From contig NZ_CP015247.1 of NCBI RefSeq assembly GCF_001891125.1, positions 62,001 through 126,000 of the forward strand: a DNA stretch of 64,000 nt, written 5' to 3'. Source of the stretch: Leuconostoc suionicum. Lineage in GTDB: Bacteria > Bacillota > Bacilli > Lactobacillales > Lactobacillaceae. Each line of letters starts with the position of its first letter. The stretch's first letter is position 1. The notes below the pieces were generated by a model, which saw only the letters and a program-made list of their open reading frames with translations, made no database searches and was not told where the DNA came from. This document shows positions 49,645-59,086 of this stretch, piece after piece. The translations under genes and the position numbers were made by a program.

Positions 49645-49806
49645 ATCGGGGTAGATTGATGCGCGTTAAGTGCAGCGGAGACGGAATGTGAGCCGCTGAC
49701 GAAACAAACTAATTAGCTAATCGTTTTTCGTATTAGCTAATTGGTTTGTGCGATGCATCAGTCACATTCACCACTATATAAGGTGAACGCTCCACTCGGA
49801 GGTTCT
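49645..49806 (+). promoter_or_regulatory. THF riboswitch with ribosome-site sequestering hairpin
   Basis: GGGTAGATTGATGCGCGTTAAG and the partner GCGATGCATCAGTC (49750-49763) give the THF riboswitch P2 region. GGAATGTG (49684-49691) can form the pseudoknot with CACATTC (49763-49769). The P3-side helix is enlarged by a long AAACAAACTAATTAGC / GCTAATTGGTTTG arm. Downstream, GAAC.CTCC / GGAG.GTTC (49785-49805) hides the ribosome site, and TTCACC (49767-49772) can pair with GGTGAA (49782-49787) instead. Ligand binding should free GGTGAA and switch translation of folT off. Confidence 0.82.
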
Positions 49807-49811
49807 ATAGC

Positions 49812-50369
49812 ATGGAAAATACAGCACGAACGTGGGTTTTCCCAAAACTAGATACGCGTCAATTTGTTTTATTGGCGATGTTGATGGCACTTCACATGGT
49901 GCTGAGCAGGCTGACAGTCGGTACTAATGTACTTCAAGTAAGCTTTGCATTTGTAACAATGTCTCTTATTGCTAAATGGTATGGCCCATTGTGGTCTATG
50001 TTAATTGCGGCGATATTAGACATTATCGGCGCAACAATTATTAATCCAGGTGCATTCTTTTTGGGATTCACTTTTACAGCAATGATTAGTGCGTTAATTT
50101 ATTCACTGGCTTATTTCAAGCACGACAAAACAAGCTGGTGGCGAGTAAGTATTGCTGTGGGTTTGGTACTATTAATTGCTAATATTGGTTTAAATTCGAT
50201 TTGGTTGGTTATGATGTATCATACAGCACACGATTGGCCTTCATTTTTAACCTTTATTACACCACGTGTCATTAAGAATTTAATTATGTTTCCCATTCAA
50301 GTAGGTATTTCGTATTTCCTTTTGAATAATCAGGTTATTAGTCACACCACAAAAAAGATTTTTAGTTAA
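49812..50369 (+). CDS. folT: Folate ECF transporter S component
   Basis: This 185-aa S component has six helices and FolT features: MALHMVLSRLTVGTNVLQVSFAFV near 25-48, GPLWSMLIAAILDIIGATIINPGAFFLGFTFTAM near 58-90, and a C-terminal ISYFLLNN helix. The THF riboswitch upstream confirms a folate role. It binds folate and works with a shared EcfAA'T module encoded elsewhere. The GGAGG ribosome site lies inside the riboswitch-controlled hairpin. Confidence 0.9.
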   Translation: MENTARTWVFPKLDTRQFVLLAMLMALHMVLSRLTVGTNVLQVSFAFVTMSLIAKWYGPLWSMLIAAILDIIGATIINPGAFFLGFTFTAMISALIYSLAYFKHDKTSWWRVSIAVGLVLLIANIGLNSIWLVMMYHTAHDWPSFLTFITPRVIKNLIMFPIQVGISYFLLNNQVISHTTKKIFS

Positions 50370-50390
50370 ACAGCTTCGGCTGTTTTTTTT
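50369..50390 (+). terminator. Terminator of folT
   Basis: AACAGC-TTCG-GCTGTT followed by T tract. Confidence 0.85.
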
Positions 50391-50407
50391 GAAAGTAGGG
50401 GTTTAAT

Positions 50408-51235
50408 ATGGTAAATGAATTTCCACAAGTTTTAACAATAGCAGGTTCTGATTCAGATGGATCCGCAGGTATGCAAGCAGATTTACATACCTTTTTCATT
50501 AGAAAAACATACGGTATGAGTGTGTTAGTTGCTGCTGTGGCTGGGAACTCATACGGTATTCATGCTGCGGAAACCTTACCGCTAGACTTTATTGACAAAC
50601 AGTTTGAGGTTCTTGCTGACGATTTTAAAGTTCGTGCTAGTAAGACAGGAATGTTATCAGATGCTAGCCTAATTGAAGCGGTGGTAAAAGCTTATAAAAA
50701 GTTTGACTTTGGTCCATTAGTAGTTGATCCGGTAATAACAACAAAACATGGTGCTCAGTTGTTAGAGGCAGCGGCCTTTGAGGCACTAAAAGAAAAACTT
50801 CTACCCCTTGCAACAGTTGCAACTCCGAACTTTTTTGAAGCACAGTTGATAACAGGACGTACTATTGATAATGAACAGCAACAGGCAGCAGCTGCAAAAG
50901 ATATTCAATCTCTGGGTGTCCAAAATGTTATTATCAAAGGATGGCATAATCAAGATAACCAAAATGAGGTTGCTGACTATGTTCTTCTCGCGGATGGATC
51001 TGATTTTTGGTTAAGGCATCCGTATTTTGATACTACACACATCAATGGTACTGGGGACACTTTAAGCGCTGCTATTGCCGCTGAAATTGCTAAGGGGAAA
51101 GACATTGCTACAGCTATTCGCATTGCCCACGATGTGACGGCAACAGCGATCGAACATGAAATTGCTGTTGGACATAAGTTTGGGCCAATTAATCACTGGG
51201 CAGCTCAAGACTATAATAAAAAAGAAGACAAGTAA
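50408..51235 (+). CDS. ThiD/PdxK-family kinase
   Basis: This 275-aa ribokinase-fold enzyme has TIAGSDSDGSAGMQADL (about residues 10-26), VVDPVITTKHG near 110, TPNFFEAQLITG near 145, and INGTGDTLSAAIAAE near 217 with the catalytic Asp and anion hole. The likely reaction is phosphorylation of hydroxymethylpyrimidine (phosphate) or pyridoxine. GTAGGGG precedes the start. It lies 39 bp behind folT but beyond a terminator, so it is probably expressed separately. Compare the paralogue at 17291. Confidence 0.82.
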   Translation: MVNEFPQVLTIAGSDSDGSAGMQADLHTFFIRKTYGMSVLVAAVAGNSYGIHAAETLPLDFIDKQFEVLADDFKVRASKTGMLSDASLIEAVVKAYKKFDFGPLVVDPVITTKHGAQLLEAAAFEALKEKLLPLATVATPNFFEAQLITGRTIDNEQQQAAAAKDIQSLGVQNVIIKGWHNQDNQNEVADYVLLADGSDFWLRHPYFDTTHINGTGDTLSAAIAAEIAKGKDIATAIRIAHDVTATAIEHEIAVGHKFGPINHWAAQDYNKKEDK

Positions 51236-51251
51236 TTTGTCTTCTTTTTTA
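51218..51251. terminator. Bidirectional terminator
   Basis: AAAAAAGAAGACA / TGTCTTCTTTTTT between convergent genes. Confidence 0.88.
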
Positions 51252-51935
51252 TTATGATGCACCGGTGATATCACCATGAACAAGTCGTTTGAAAATATGA
51301 CGATCCGCCCAAGCAATATTACGCCCCTGTAAAAGGAAGGACATGACAGTACCAATACCGAGCGCCACTATTTGATGGCTAATGATGAGACAAATAATCG
51401 AAATACCAATTGCAACAGCGAAATTACTCATTTGAGCTTTACTAGCATTGCCACGGAAATAATCAAAGCGTAAGATATTCGTCAGATCATCTAAGGGGTG
51501 AAGAATCCAATTGACACGCTGGTATATAGAAATGGCCACGCCAATTGTCCAAATACCAAACAGGTCAAGAGGAATACGCCACCACCAACTAAGTTGACGA
51601 ATGCCCAGCGAGATAAAGTAATTGGCGAATATGCCAACTAAAATACTAAACGCCATACCGAAGAAAATATTGCCAAATAATCGTAACCAATTGATACGCA
51701 TGGCTAACCACATATTTAAGAAGGCCACAGAAACAGCTGTAATAGCTAAAAAGATACTAATTTGCCATCCAGTGGTGTTAGCTAAGTTAGCGGCGCTAGC
51801 CGTCCATGGGGCCGAACCCATAGCGCTAGCCACACTTAATCCATTACCAAATGAGTTAATGATTAAAGAGATAAAAAAGAAACTAATTTTTTGTTTGTAT
51901 CCCAGTTGATAAAATTGACCATCTATATAGTACAT
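51252..51935 (-). CDS. YczE/YitT-like membrane protein
   Basis: This 227-aa protein has five to six transmembrane helices. The start SFFFISLIINSFGNGLSVASAMGSAPWTAS (about residues 18-47) and the segment FGIWTIGVAISIYQRV near 125-140 resemble YczE/YyaS membrane proteins, whose function is unknown. AAGGAAAA precedes the ATG. It is transcribed alone and diverges from the acetoin reductase gene. Confidence 0.72.
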   Translation of the reverse strand: MYYIDGQFYQLGYKQKISFFFISLIINSFGNGLSVASAMGSAPWTASAANLANTTGWQISIFLAITAVSVAFLNMWLAMRINWLRLFGNIFFGMAFSILVGIFANYFISLGIRQLSWWWRIPLDLFGIWTIGVAISIYQRVNWILHPLDDLTNILRFDYFRGNASKAQMSNFAVAIGISIICLIISHQIVALGIGTVMSFLLQGRNIAWADRHIFKRLVHGDITGAS

Positions 51936-52040
51936 TGTGTAATTTTTTCCTTAGTTGATTATCTTCTTATTATAGCATTAAGAAAGGTTTTTAAAGATAG
52001 TTTACAAAATCACAATTAAGGTATAGAATATATGCATTAG

Positions 52041-52838
<798 letters not shown>

Positions 52839-52857
52839 TAAGTATTCAAAATAAATA

Positions 52858-52896
52858 AAAAAGTATCCCACATATTTAATTTGGGGTATTTTTTTG
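52858..52896 (+). terminator. Terminator of the second acetoin reductase gene
   Basis: AGTATCCCA / TGGGGTATT with T7. Confidence 0.75.
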
Positions 52897-52945
52897 TTGT
52901 CAAAACGGCCTCCATGTGATTTACTATACAATTACTCCTTGTTTA

Positions 52946-53030
52946 TGTTAGCGCTTCCAAATGCTATTAAAACAACGTTTTAAAAACTTTTTTAAATACA
53001 GTTGCTTTTTTAAAGGAGATGATATATACT
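52946..53030 (+). promoter_or_regulatory. adhE promoter and cre-like site
   Basis: TTGCTT (53002-53007), 17 bp and TATACT (53025-53030) form the promoter. TGTTAGCGCTTCCA (52946-52959) resembles cre with a mismatch or two. No obvious Rex site was seen. Confidence 0.55.
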
Positions 53031-53070
53031 TATATTGTTAATAAATGAGCAAGTAAAGGAGCATAAAATT

Positions 53071-55773
53071 ATGGCAGAAGCAATTGCAAAAAAGCCCGCA
53101 AAAAAGGTTTTGACACCTGAAGAAAAAGCGGAACTACAGACACAAGCTGAGAAAATGACCGAGGGTTTGGTAGAAAAATCACAAAAAGCATTAGCTGAAT
53201 TTTCAACATTTTCTCAAGAACAAGTTGATAAAATTGTTGCAGCTATGGCTTTAGCTGGTTCAGAAAATTCACTGCTATTAGCCCACGCTGCTCATGATGA
53301 AACGGGTCGTGGTGTTGTAGAAGACAAAGATACGAAAAACCGTTTTGCATCAGAGTCTGTTTACAACGCTATTAAATTTGATAAAACGGTTGGTGTCATT
53401 AGTGAAGATAAGATTCAAGGGAAAGTTGAACTGGCAGCGCCACTAGGTGTTCTGGCAGGAATTGTTCCAACTACAAATCCAACATCGACAACTATTTTCA
53501 AATCAATGTTGACAGCAAAAACGCGTAACACAATTATCTTTGCTTTCCATCCTCAAGCACAAAAGTCATCAGTGCTTGCTGCACAAATTGTTTATGATGC
53601 TGCGGTTAAAGCAGGCGCACCGGAAAACTTTATCCAATGGATTGAAAAGCCATCACTATATGCAACAAGTGCGTTGATACAAAATCCTCATATTGCTTCA
53701 ATTTTAGCTACTGGTGGACCATCAATGGTTAATGCAGCTTTAAAGTCAGGAAATCCATCAATGGGTGTTGGAGCTGGAAACGGTGCAGTTTATATTGATG
53801 CAACTGTTGACACAGATCGTGCCGTGTCTGATTTGTTGTTATCAAAGCGTTTTGATAACGGCATGATTTGTGCCACAGAAAACTCAGCCGTTATCCAAGC
53901 ACCAATCTATGACGAAATTTTAACTAAGTTACAAGAACAAGGTGCATATCTTGTTCCTAAGAAAGACTACAAGAAAATTGCTGATTATGTCTTTAAGCCT
54001 AACGCAGAGGGATTTGGTATTGCTGGCCCTGTTGCTGGTATGTCGGGTCGCTGGATTGCTGAACAAGCTGGCGTAAAGATTCCTGATGGTAAAGATGTAC
54101 TTTTGTTCGAATTAGATCAGAAGAACATAGGTGAAGCGTTATCTTCTGAAAAGTTATCGCCATTACTTTCAATTTATAAAGTTGAGAAACGTGAAGAAGC
54201 TATTGAGACTGTTCAATCATTATTAAACTATCAAGGCGCAGGACACAACGCAGCAATTCAAATTGGCTCACAAGATGATCCATTCGTTAAAGAGTATGCT
54301 GACGCGATTGGTGCATCACGTATTTTGGTTAACCAACCTGACTCAATCGGTGGTGTTGGAGATATTTATACAGATGCTATGCGTCCATCGTTGACACTTG
54401 GTACCGGATCATGGGGGAAGAATTCATTGTCTCATAACTTATCAACATACGACTTACTTAATATTAAGACCGTGGCTCGCCGCCGTAATCGTCCTCAATG
54501 GGTTCGTTTACCTAAGGAAGTTTATTACGAAGCCAACGCCATTACTTATTTACAAGACTTACCTACTGTAAACCGTGCATTTATTGTCGCTGATCCTGGT
54601 ATGGTTCAGTTCGGATTTGTCAGTAGAGTGCTGGGTCAACTTGAGTTACGTCAAGAACAGGTTGAAACAAATATCTACGGTTCAGTTAAGCCTGACCCAA
54701 CATTGTCACAAGCTGTTGAGATTGCTCGCCAAATGGCAGACTTCAAACCAGATACAGTTATTTTACTTGGCGGTGGTTCGGCACTTGACGCTGGTAAAAT
54801 TGGTCGGTTCTTGTACGAATATTCGACACGCCATGAAGGCATTCTAGAAGATGACGAGGCGATTAAAGATCTATTCTTAGAACTACAACAAAAGTTTATG
54901 GATATTCGTAAGCGAATCGTTAAGTTTTACCACGCACGTTTGACACAAATGGTTGCTATTCCAACAACTTCAGGTACTGGATCAGAAGTGACACCATTTG
55001 CCGTTATTACAGATGATGAAACACATGTAAAGTATCCATTAGCCGATTATGAATTGACACCGGAAGTTGCTATTGTTGATCCAGAATTTGTTATGACCGT
55101 ACCACAACACACGGTAGCTTGGTCAGGATTAGATGCTTTGTCACATGCTTTGGAATCATACGTTTCAGTAATGGCTTCTGAATTTACACGCCCTTGGGCA
55201 TTACAAGCTATTAAGTTGATTTTTGATAACTTAACAAATTCATACAATTATGATCCTAAACACCCAACTAAGGAAGGTCAGAATGCGCGCACAAAGATGC
55301 ACTATGCGTCAACATTGGCTGGCATGTCATTTGCGAATGCCTTCTTGGGACTTAACCACTCACTAGCACACAAGACTGGTGGAGAATTCGGACTACCTCA
55401 CGGTATGGCAATCGCTATTGCAATGCCACATGTGATTAAGTTTAATGCAGTAACAGGAAATGTAAAGCGCACACCATATCCACGTTACGAAACCTATACA
55501 GCACAAAAAGATTATGCTGATATTGCACGTTACTTAGGTTTGAAAGGTGAAACGGATGCTGAATTGGTCGATGTATTGATTGCAGAAATCAAGAAGTTGG
55601 CTGCATCAGTGGGTGTCAATCAAACACTATCTGGCAACGGTGTTTCAAAGCATGACTTTGATGCAAAGTTAGAAAAGATGATTGACTTAGTTTACAATGA
55701 TCAATGCACGCCGGGAAACCCTCGCCAACCAAGCTTGGCAGAAATTCGTCAATTATTGAAAAACCAGTTTTAA
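53071..55773 (+). CDS. adhE: Bifunctional acetaldehyde-CoA / alcohol dehydrogenase
   Basis: This 900-aa fusion enzyme reduces acetyl-CoA to acetaldehyde and then ethanol, re-oxidising NADH in the phosphoketolase pathway. The N-terminal aldehyde dehydrogenase half has the active-site Cys in GMICATENSAV (about residue 270). The linker is near 440-460, and the iron alcohol dehydrogenase half has PTTSGTGSEVTPFAVI near 632 and metal ligands in GLDALSHALESY and LNHSLAHKTGGEFGLPHG near 690-790. GGAG precedes ATG 53071. The Lys/Ala-rich start (AKKPAKKVLTPEEK) is a short extension. Confidence 0.95.
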   Translation: MAEAIAKKPAKKVLTPEEKAELQTQAEKMTEGLVEKSQKALAEFSTFSQEQVDKIVAAMALAGSENSLLLAHAAHDETGRGVVEDKDTKNRFASESVYNAIKFDKTVGVISEDKIQGKVELAAPLGVLAGIVPTTNPTSTTIFKSMLTAKTRNTIIFAFHPQAQKSSVLAAQIVYDAAVKAGAPENFIQWIEKPSLYATSALIQNPHIASILATGGPSMVNAALKSGNPSMGVGAGNGAVYIDATVDTDRAVSDLLLSKRFDNGMICATENSAVIQAPIYDEILTKLQEQGAYLVPKKDYKKIADYVFKPNAEGFGIAGPVAGMSGRWIAEQAGVKIPDGKDVLLFELDQKNIGEALSSEKLSPLLSIYKVEKREEAIETVQSLLNYQGAGHNAAIQIGSQDDPFVKEYADAIGASRILVNQPDSIGGVGDIYTDAMRPSLTLGTGSWGKNSLSHNLSTYDLLNIKTVARRRNRPQWVRLPKEVYYEANAITYLQDLPTVNRAFIVADPGMVQFGFVSRVLGQLELRQEQVETNIYGSVKPDPTLSQAVEIARQMADFKPDTVILLGGGSALDAGKIGRFLYEYSTRHEGILEDDEAIKDLFLELQQKFMDIRKRIVKFYHARLTQMVAIPTTSGTGSEVTPFAVITDDETHVKYPLADYELTPEVAIVDPEFVMTVPQHTVAWSGLDALSHALESYVSVMASEFTRPWALQAIKLIFDNLTNSYNYDPKHPTKEGQNARTKMHYASTLAGMSFANAFLGLNHSLAHKTGGEFGLPHGMAIAIAMPHVIKFNAVTGNVKRTPYPRYETYTAQKDYADIARYLGLKGETDAELVDVLIAEIKKLAASVGVNQTLSGNGVSKHDFDAKLEKMIDLVYNDQCTPGNPRQPSLAEIRQLLKNQF

Positions 55774-55808
55774 AAAAAGAGACCTTACAATTAAGTAAGG
55801 TCTTTTTA
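55773..55808. terminator. Bidirectional terminator, adhE / rRNA methyltransferase
   Basis: AGACCTTAC / GTAAGGTCT with A and T tracts between convergent genes. Confidence 0.88.
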
Positions 55809-57296
55809 TTTTTGACGTTTTGTCAATTTAACAACGCCCTCCCAACGGGCAGTTTGAGGGAACATGTCAATACTTTGGATGTAATCAACTTGGTAGGCTT
55901 TTGATAAATCAACCAAATCACGAGCTAAAGTTGAGGCGTTACATGAAATATACACGAACTTTTCAGGTTGTGTGCGCAAAATTTCTCGACGCAGTGCAGT
56001 GTCTAAACCTGTGCGTGGTGGATCAACAACTAATGCATCAGCTATCCATCCTTCTGCTTGCCACTTAGGGAACAGTTTTTCAGCCGTGCCCACCTCATAG
56101 TGAGCATTACTAATATGATTTAAAGTAGCATTTTGATTGGCATCTTCAACTGCCTCGGGGATAATTTCCATACCACGAACTTCGCCAGCCTTGTCAGCTA
56201 AGGACAGACCGATTGTACCTACACCAGAATATGCATCGACTAGTTTATCAGCGTGCGTCAAATCAAGTGCTGCCAAGGCTTGATTATAAACCACGGACAT
56301 TTGCGTATGATTTAACTGCATGAAAGCACGTGGTGACAATTGGAATGTTTTCCCGAGCACCTTTTCTTCGATGTAGTCTTTACCCCAAAGCTTAAGTGTT
56401 TCTTCACCCCAAACGAGGCTAGTACGACCGGGATTATAATTTTGAAAAATACCACTAACTTCTGGTAGAGCCTGATTGATTGCTTCAATCAATGCAGTAT
56501 CACCAGGGAATCCATCTGTGTTTGTGATAAATGTTAGTTGTACTTCGCCTGTTGTCTGAGATACACGAGCAACAATAGTTTTTACCGTACCACGATTTTT
56601 ATCTTCATTGTAGATTGAGACAGATAATTTATCGAGTAATTCACGAACGGTACGCATAACTTTCATCGTGGCTGGGGTTTGTGTATGTACAACTGGTAAA
56701 TCAACCAAATCATGGCTACCACGTTTATACATACCGACACGCAGTTCATCGCCAATTTTTCGAACGGGGAATTGGGCTTTGTTACGGTATTCATACGGAT
56801 GATCCATACCGATTGTGTCACGTATGTCATAATTAGACCAGCCCTTTGGTTGAAATTTTTCAAGTGATTGCACGAGTACATCTTTTTTGAAGCGCAATTG
56901 TGCTGGATAATTCATATGCTCCAATTCAAATCCACCAACACTATCTGCGAATTCATCAAGCGGTTTCACTCTATCCGGAGATTTCTCACGTATTTTCAAG
57001 ACTTTAGCGGCGATATATTTTGGTTCTACTTCAGTAACCTTTACAACAGCCACTTCATTAGGTAAAGCGCCAGGTACAAATACGATCTTACGTTTAAAGT
57101 AGCCAATTCCTTCACCATTAATACCGAGGCGCTTGATTGTTAATGGAAAGTTTTGGCCAACACGTACGTTAACACCTTCACTCGTGTTGTTTCTTGGTGC
57201 GCCAGACTTACGTGGGTCAAAATTTTTACCATAATATGGTTTTTTACCGTTATTGTTGCGACCTTTTTGATAAGGTCGCTTGTTTTGTTCTGTCAT
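55806..57296 (-). CDS. 23S rRNA (uracil-5-)-methyltransferase, RlmCD/RumA family
   Basis: This 496-aa SAM-dependent enzyme makes 5-methyluridine in 23S rRNA. A basic Asn/Arg/Lys-rich start (residues 1-40) precedes a TRAM domain (about 45-105; LTIKRLGINGEGIGYFKRKIVFVPGALPNE). The methyltransferase domain has FMQLNHTQMSVVYN near 325, DAYSGVGTIGLSLA near 358, VDPPRTGLD near 427 and the catalytic Cys in YISCNASTLARDL near 453. The usual iron-sulfur Cys cluster of RumA is not evident. ATG 57296 is chosen because AGAAAG is six bases upstream. Confidence 0.88.
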   Translation of the reverse strand: MTEQNKRPYQKGRNNNGKKPYYGKNFDPRKSGAPRNNTSEGVNVRVGQNFPLTIKRLGINGEGIGYFKRKIVFVPGALPNEVAVVKVTEVEPKYIAAKVLKIREKSPDRVKPLDEFADSVGGFELEHMNYPAQLRFKKDVLVQSLEKFQPKGWSNYDIRDTIGMDHPYEYRNKAQFPVRKIGDELRVGMYKRGSHDLVDLPVVHTQTPATMKVMRTVRELLDKLSVSIYNEDKNRGTVKTIVARVSQTTGEVQLTFITNTDGFPGDTALIEAINQALPEVSGIFQNYNPGRTSLVWGEETLKLWGKDYIEEKVLGKTFQLSPRAFMQLNHTQMSVVYNQALAALDLTHADKLVDAYSGVGTIGLSLADKAGEVRGMEIIPEAVEDANQNATLNHISNAHYEVGTAEKLFPKWQAEGWIADALVVDPPRTGLDTALRREILRTQPEKFVYISCNASTLARDLVDLSKAYQVDYIQSIDMFPQTARWEGVVKLTKRQK

Positions 57297-57367
57297 ATTC
57301 ATCTTTCTGCATTGCAATGCCCAAGGTTCATTATTATGTAACCATCATAACATGATAGCATGAAAAG

Positions 57368-58531
57368 TCAGGAGATGGGGACTACGAATGTTTGATAAGT
57401 GTGATAATAGAGTCGATAGATGTTTTGAAATAGTAGCAATATCCAACTTAAAGCCAACACGAAGGCAACAATTTCGAAGGTTGTTAGAGACAGATAACCA
57501 ACCCATTGAAATAAAATCATACTGGTTACTAGGATTGCACAAATGATATAAGATGTTGCTTCGAATTCACGCGGTGCATTTGGTAGTAACCAGCGGTTCC
57601 CCAACATCATAATTAAAATAAAGTAGATTAAAAAATTGGCCATTTGATCATGCAAAATATGGAGCCGTCCAGCGTTGTTTGGAAACAGACCGACACCAGC
57701 TAATGACAAAGCCGATAAATTTAGCAATATTCGCAATGTAATAAGACGTCGGTTATGGCGCAGAATTTTTTGTAAAGGAACGAATAGATAATCTACTAAC
57801 GCCAACCAGATTAACCCAGCTAGAATTAAAGTTGCGTTAAACTGCCAAGAGTCTAGCGCATTATCGGTTCCTAAAAAGCTTAGGTTATATTGCCACCACA
57901 TACGCGAGCTATTTGTAACCATCGCTGTTAATACACCGCCAATGATAGTCATTACAAAAATTGAGGTAATAAATAGGGTAGAGATTGATAACGCTGAATA
58001 AATCATTAAAAAGTTAATAATCCCATTAAACATGGTAAATAGCGCAATTGACGTGAATAAATCAAACGATGCGGTTTGAAATAAGTAGTTAATTGCCCAA
58101 AAGAATCCTGATGTCACAAAAGCTAAGATGATAACAAAAGCTACGGTTAAAGCTGGTAAGACGCGCCAACTGGTTTTACGCCGCAGCTTATCAATTTGTT
58201 GTCGTTGTTACTGAAAGTATATGAAAAGGAACATGAAAATGCCACTGATCTCACTTAACATAATGACGGCACTAGCGATAGAGTTGTCGCCACCCAAGGG
58301 GATGCGAAACATTTTTTGCTCCACGGCATAAATTGTGAAAATGATTGCCATCACCACAGAAGGAATCAAAAAAGTTCGCAACGACAATGTTTGACGTTCA
58401 TTAGGATTATTTGTTTGCTGTATGATTAACTGTCCGTTTCTCAGCGTGAGATTCAGTAGTTGATTGTGTTTTAAATGTAGCTCACTAACAATTTCATCAG
58501 GTAACGTGAGTTGATACGGTGTTTTTGACAT
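57368..58531 (-). pseudogene. AbrB-DUF998 membrane protein split by an in-frame stop
   Basis: Read through, the frame from ATG 58531 (GGAGAG upstream) to 57368 gives about 387 codons. An N-terminal SpoVT/AbrB-like swapped-hairpin segment (TPYQLTLPDEIVSELHLKHNQLLNLTL) is followed by two helices, then a basic stretch, then six or more helices resembling DUF998. TAA at 58210-58208 falls after FLFIYFQ, and the same frame continues QRQQIDKLRRKTSWRVLP. The two pieces (107 aa and 249 aa, the latter from GTG 58117) would not normally be joined. Function of the family is unknown. Confidence 0.75.
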
Positions 58532-58623
58532 ATTTCTCTCCAATATATTCTAGTTTAGCATGTTCATAAAAGGAGATTGAAAAGAACAAGTATTTTTTAA
58601 TATTTTATATTTATATATCACAT

Positions 58624-58651
58624 TTGTGTTATAACAAATATGTGGTATAAT
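58624..58651 (+). promoter_or_regulatory. Promoter and palindromic operator of the HTH-peptide unit
   Basis: TTGTGT (58624-58629) and TATAAT (58646-58651) form the promoter. The sequence CACATTTGT-GTTATAA-CAAATATGTG (about 58619-58644) is an inverted repeat spanning the spacer, as expected for autoregulation by the small HTH protein encoded behind it. Confidence 0.55.
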
Positions 58652-58725
58652 ATAAATGTAGAGAGGAACAGGAAAAGTAGCAGATGTGCCTCAGAGGCCT
58701 CTCGAGTTAAAGGAGATGTGGATAA

Positions 58726-58791
58726 ATGATTAAACGCAGAAACTTTATTAACGACTTTGTACACAATCGCGTGCGAGGTCAGACTGAATAG
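58726..58791 (+). CDS. 21-aa basic peptide upstream of the HTH gene
   Basis: AAAGGAGA precedes ATG 58726 by about nine bases. The product has 21 residues, starts MIKRRNFINDF and is basic with no hydrophobic core. It ends 14 bp before the small HTH gene. It may be a leader for coupled translation or an independent peptide; I do not recognise it. Confidence 0.4.
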   Translation: MIKRRNFINDFVHNRVRGQTE

Positions 58792-58805
58792 GATGGCGAT
58801 TAGTA

Positions 58806-59030
58806 ATGAGATTTGATATAAAGGCTTACTTAGATGATAATTCACTAACAATTTACCGCGTAGCAAAGGAATCTGGTTATGGATACACAACGATACACAA
58901 ATCGTTTAACAAAACACAATCGGACGCCACGAGCTTGAACATGCGTGATTTAGATGCTTTGGCTAAGGTACAACATAAACAAATGTGGGAAGTGCTGAGG
59001 GAATTAGAAAAACTTTATTTTGATGAATGA
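58806..59030 (+). CDS. Small HTH protein (74 aa) upstream of clpL
   Basis: This 74-aa protein contains a probable XRE-like helix-turn-helix (YRVAKESGYGYTTIHKSFN, about residues 17-35) and a helical C-terminal part (LAKVQHKQMWEVLRELEKLYF). AGGATGG lies upstream. A palindrome overlaps the promoter at 58619-58651, so it probably regulates itself. clpL starts 56 bp downstream on the same strand, so it may be a stress regulator of clpL or the antitoxin-like part of a small unit. No toxin gene is evident. Confidence 0.6.
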   Translation: MRFDIKAYLDDNSLTIYRVAKESGYGYTTIHKSFNKTQSDATSLNMRDLDALAKVQHKQMWEVLRELEKLYFDE

Positions 59031-59086
59031 TGAACGTGCTTGGGGTAAGCACAAGCACATAGAAAACTAAAAGGAGATTTTAGACT

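Noticed and set aside
58618-58890. 90-aa minus-strand ORF
   Set aside because: It covers the promoter, the 21-aa peptide and the HTH gene on the other strand; the plus-strand genes have ribosome sites and a matching promoter.
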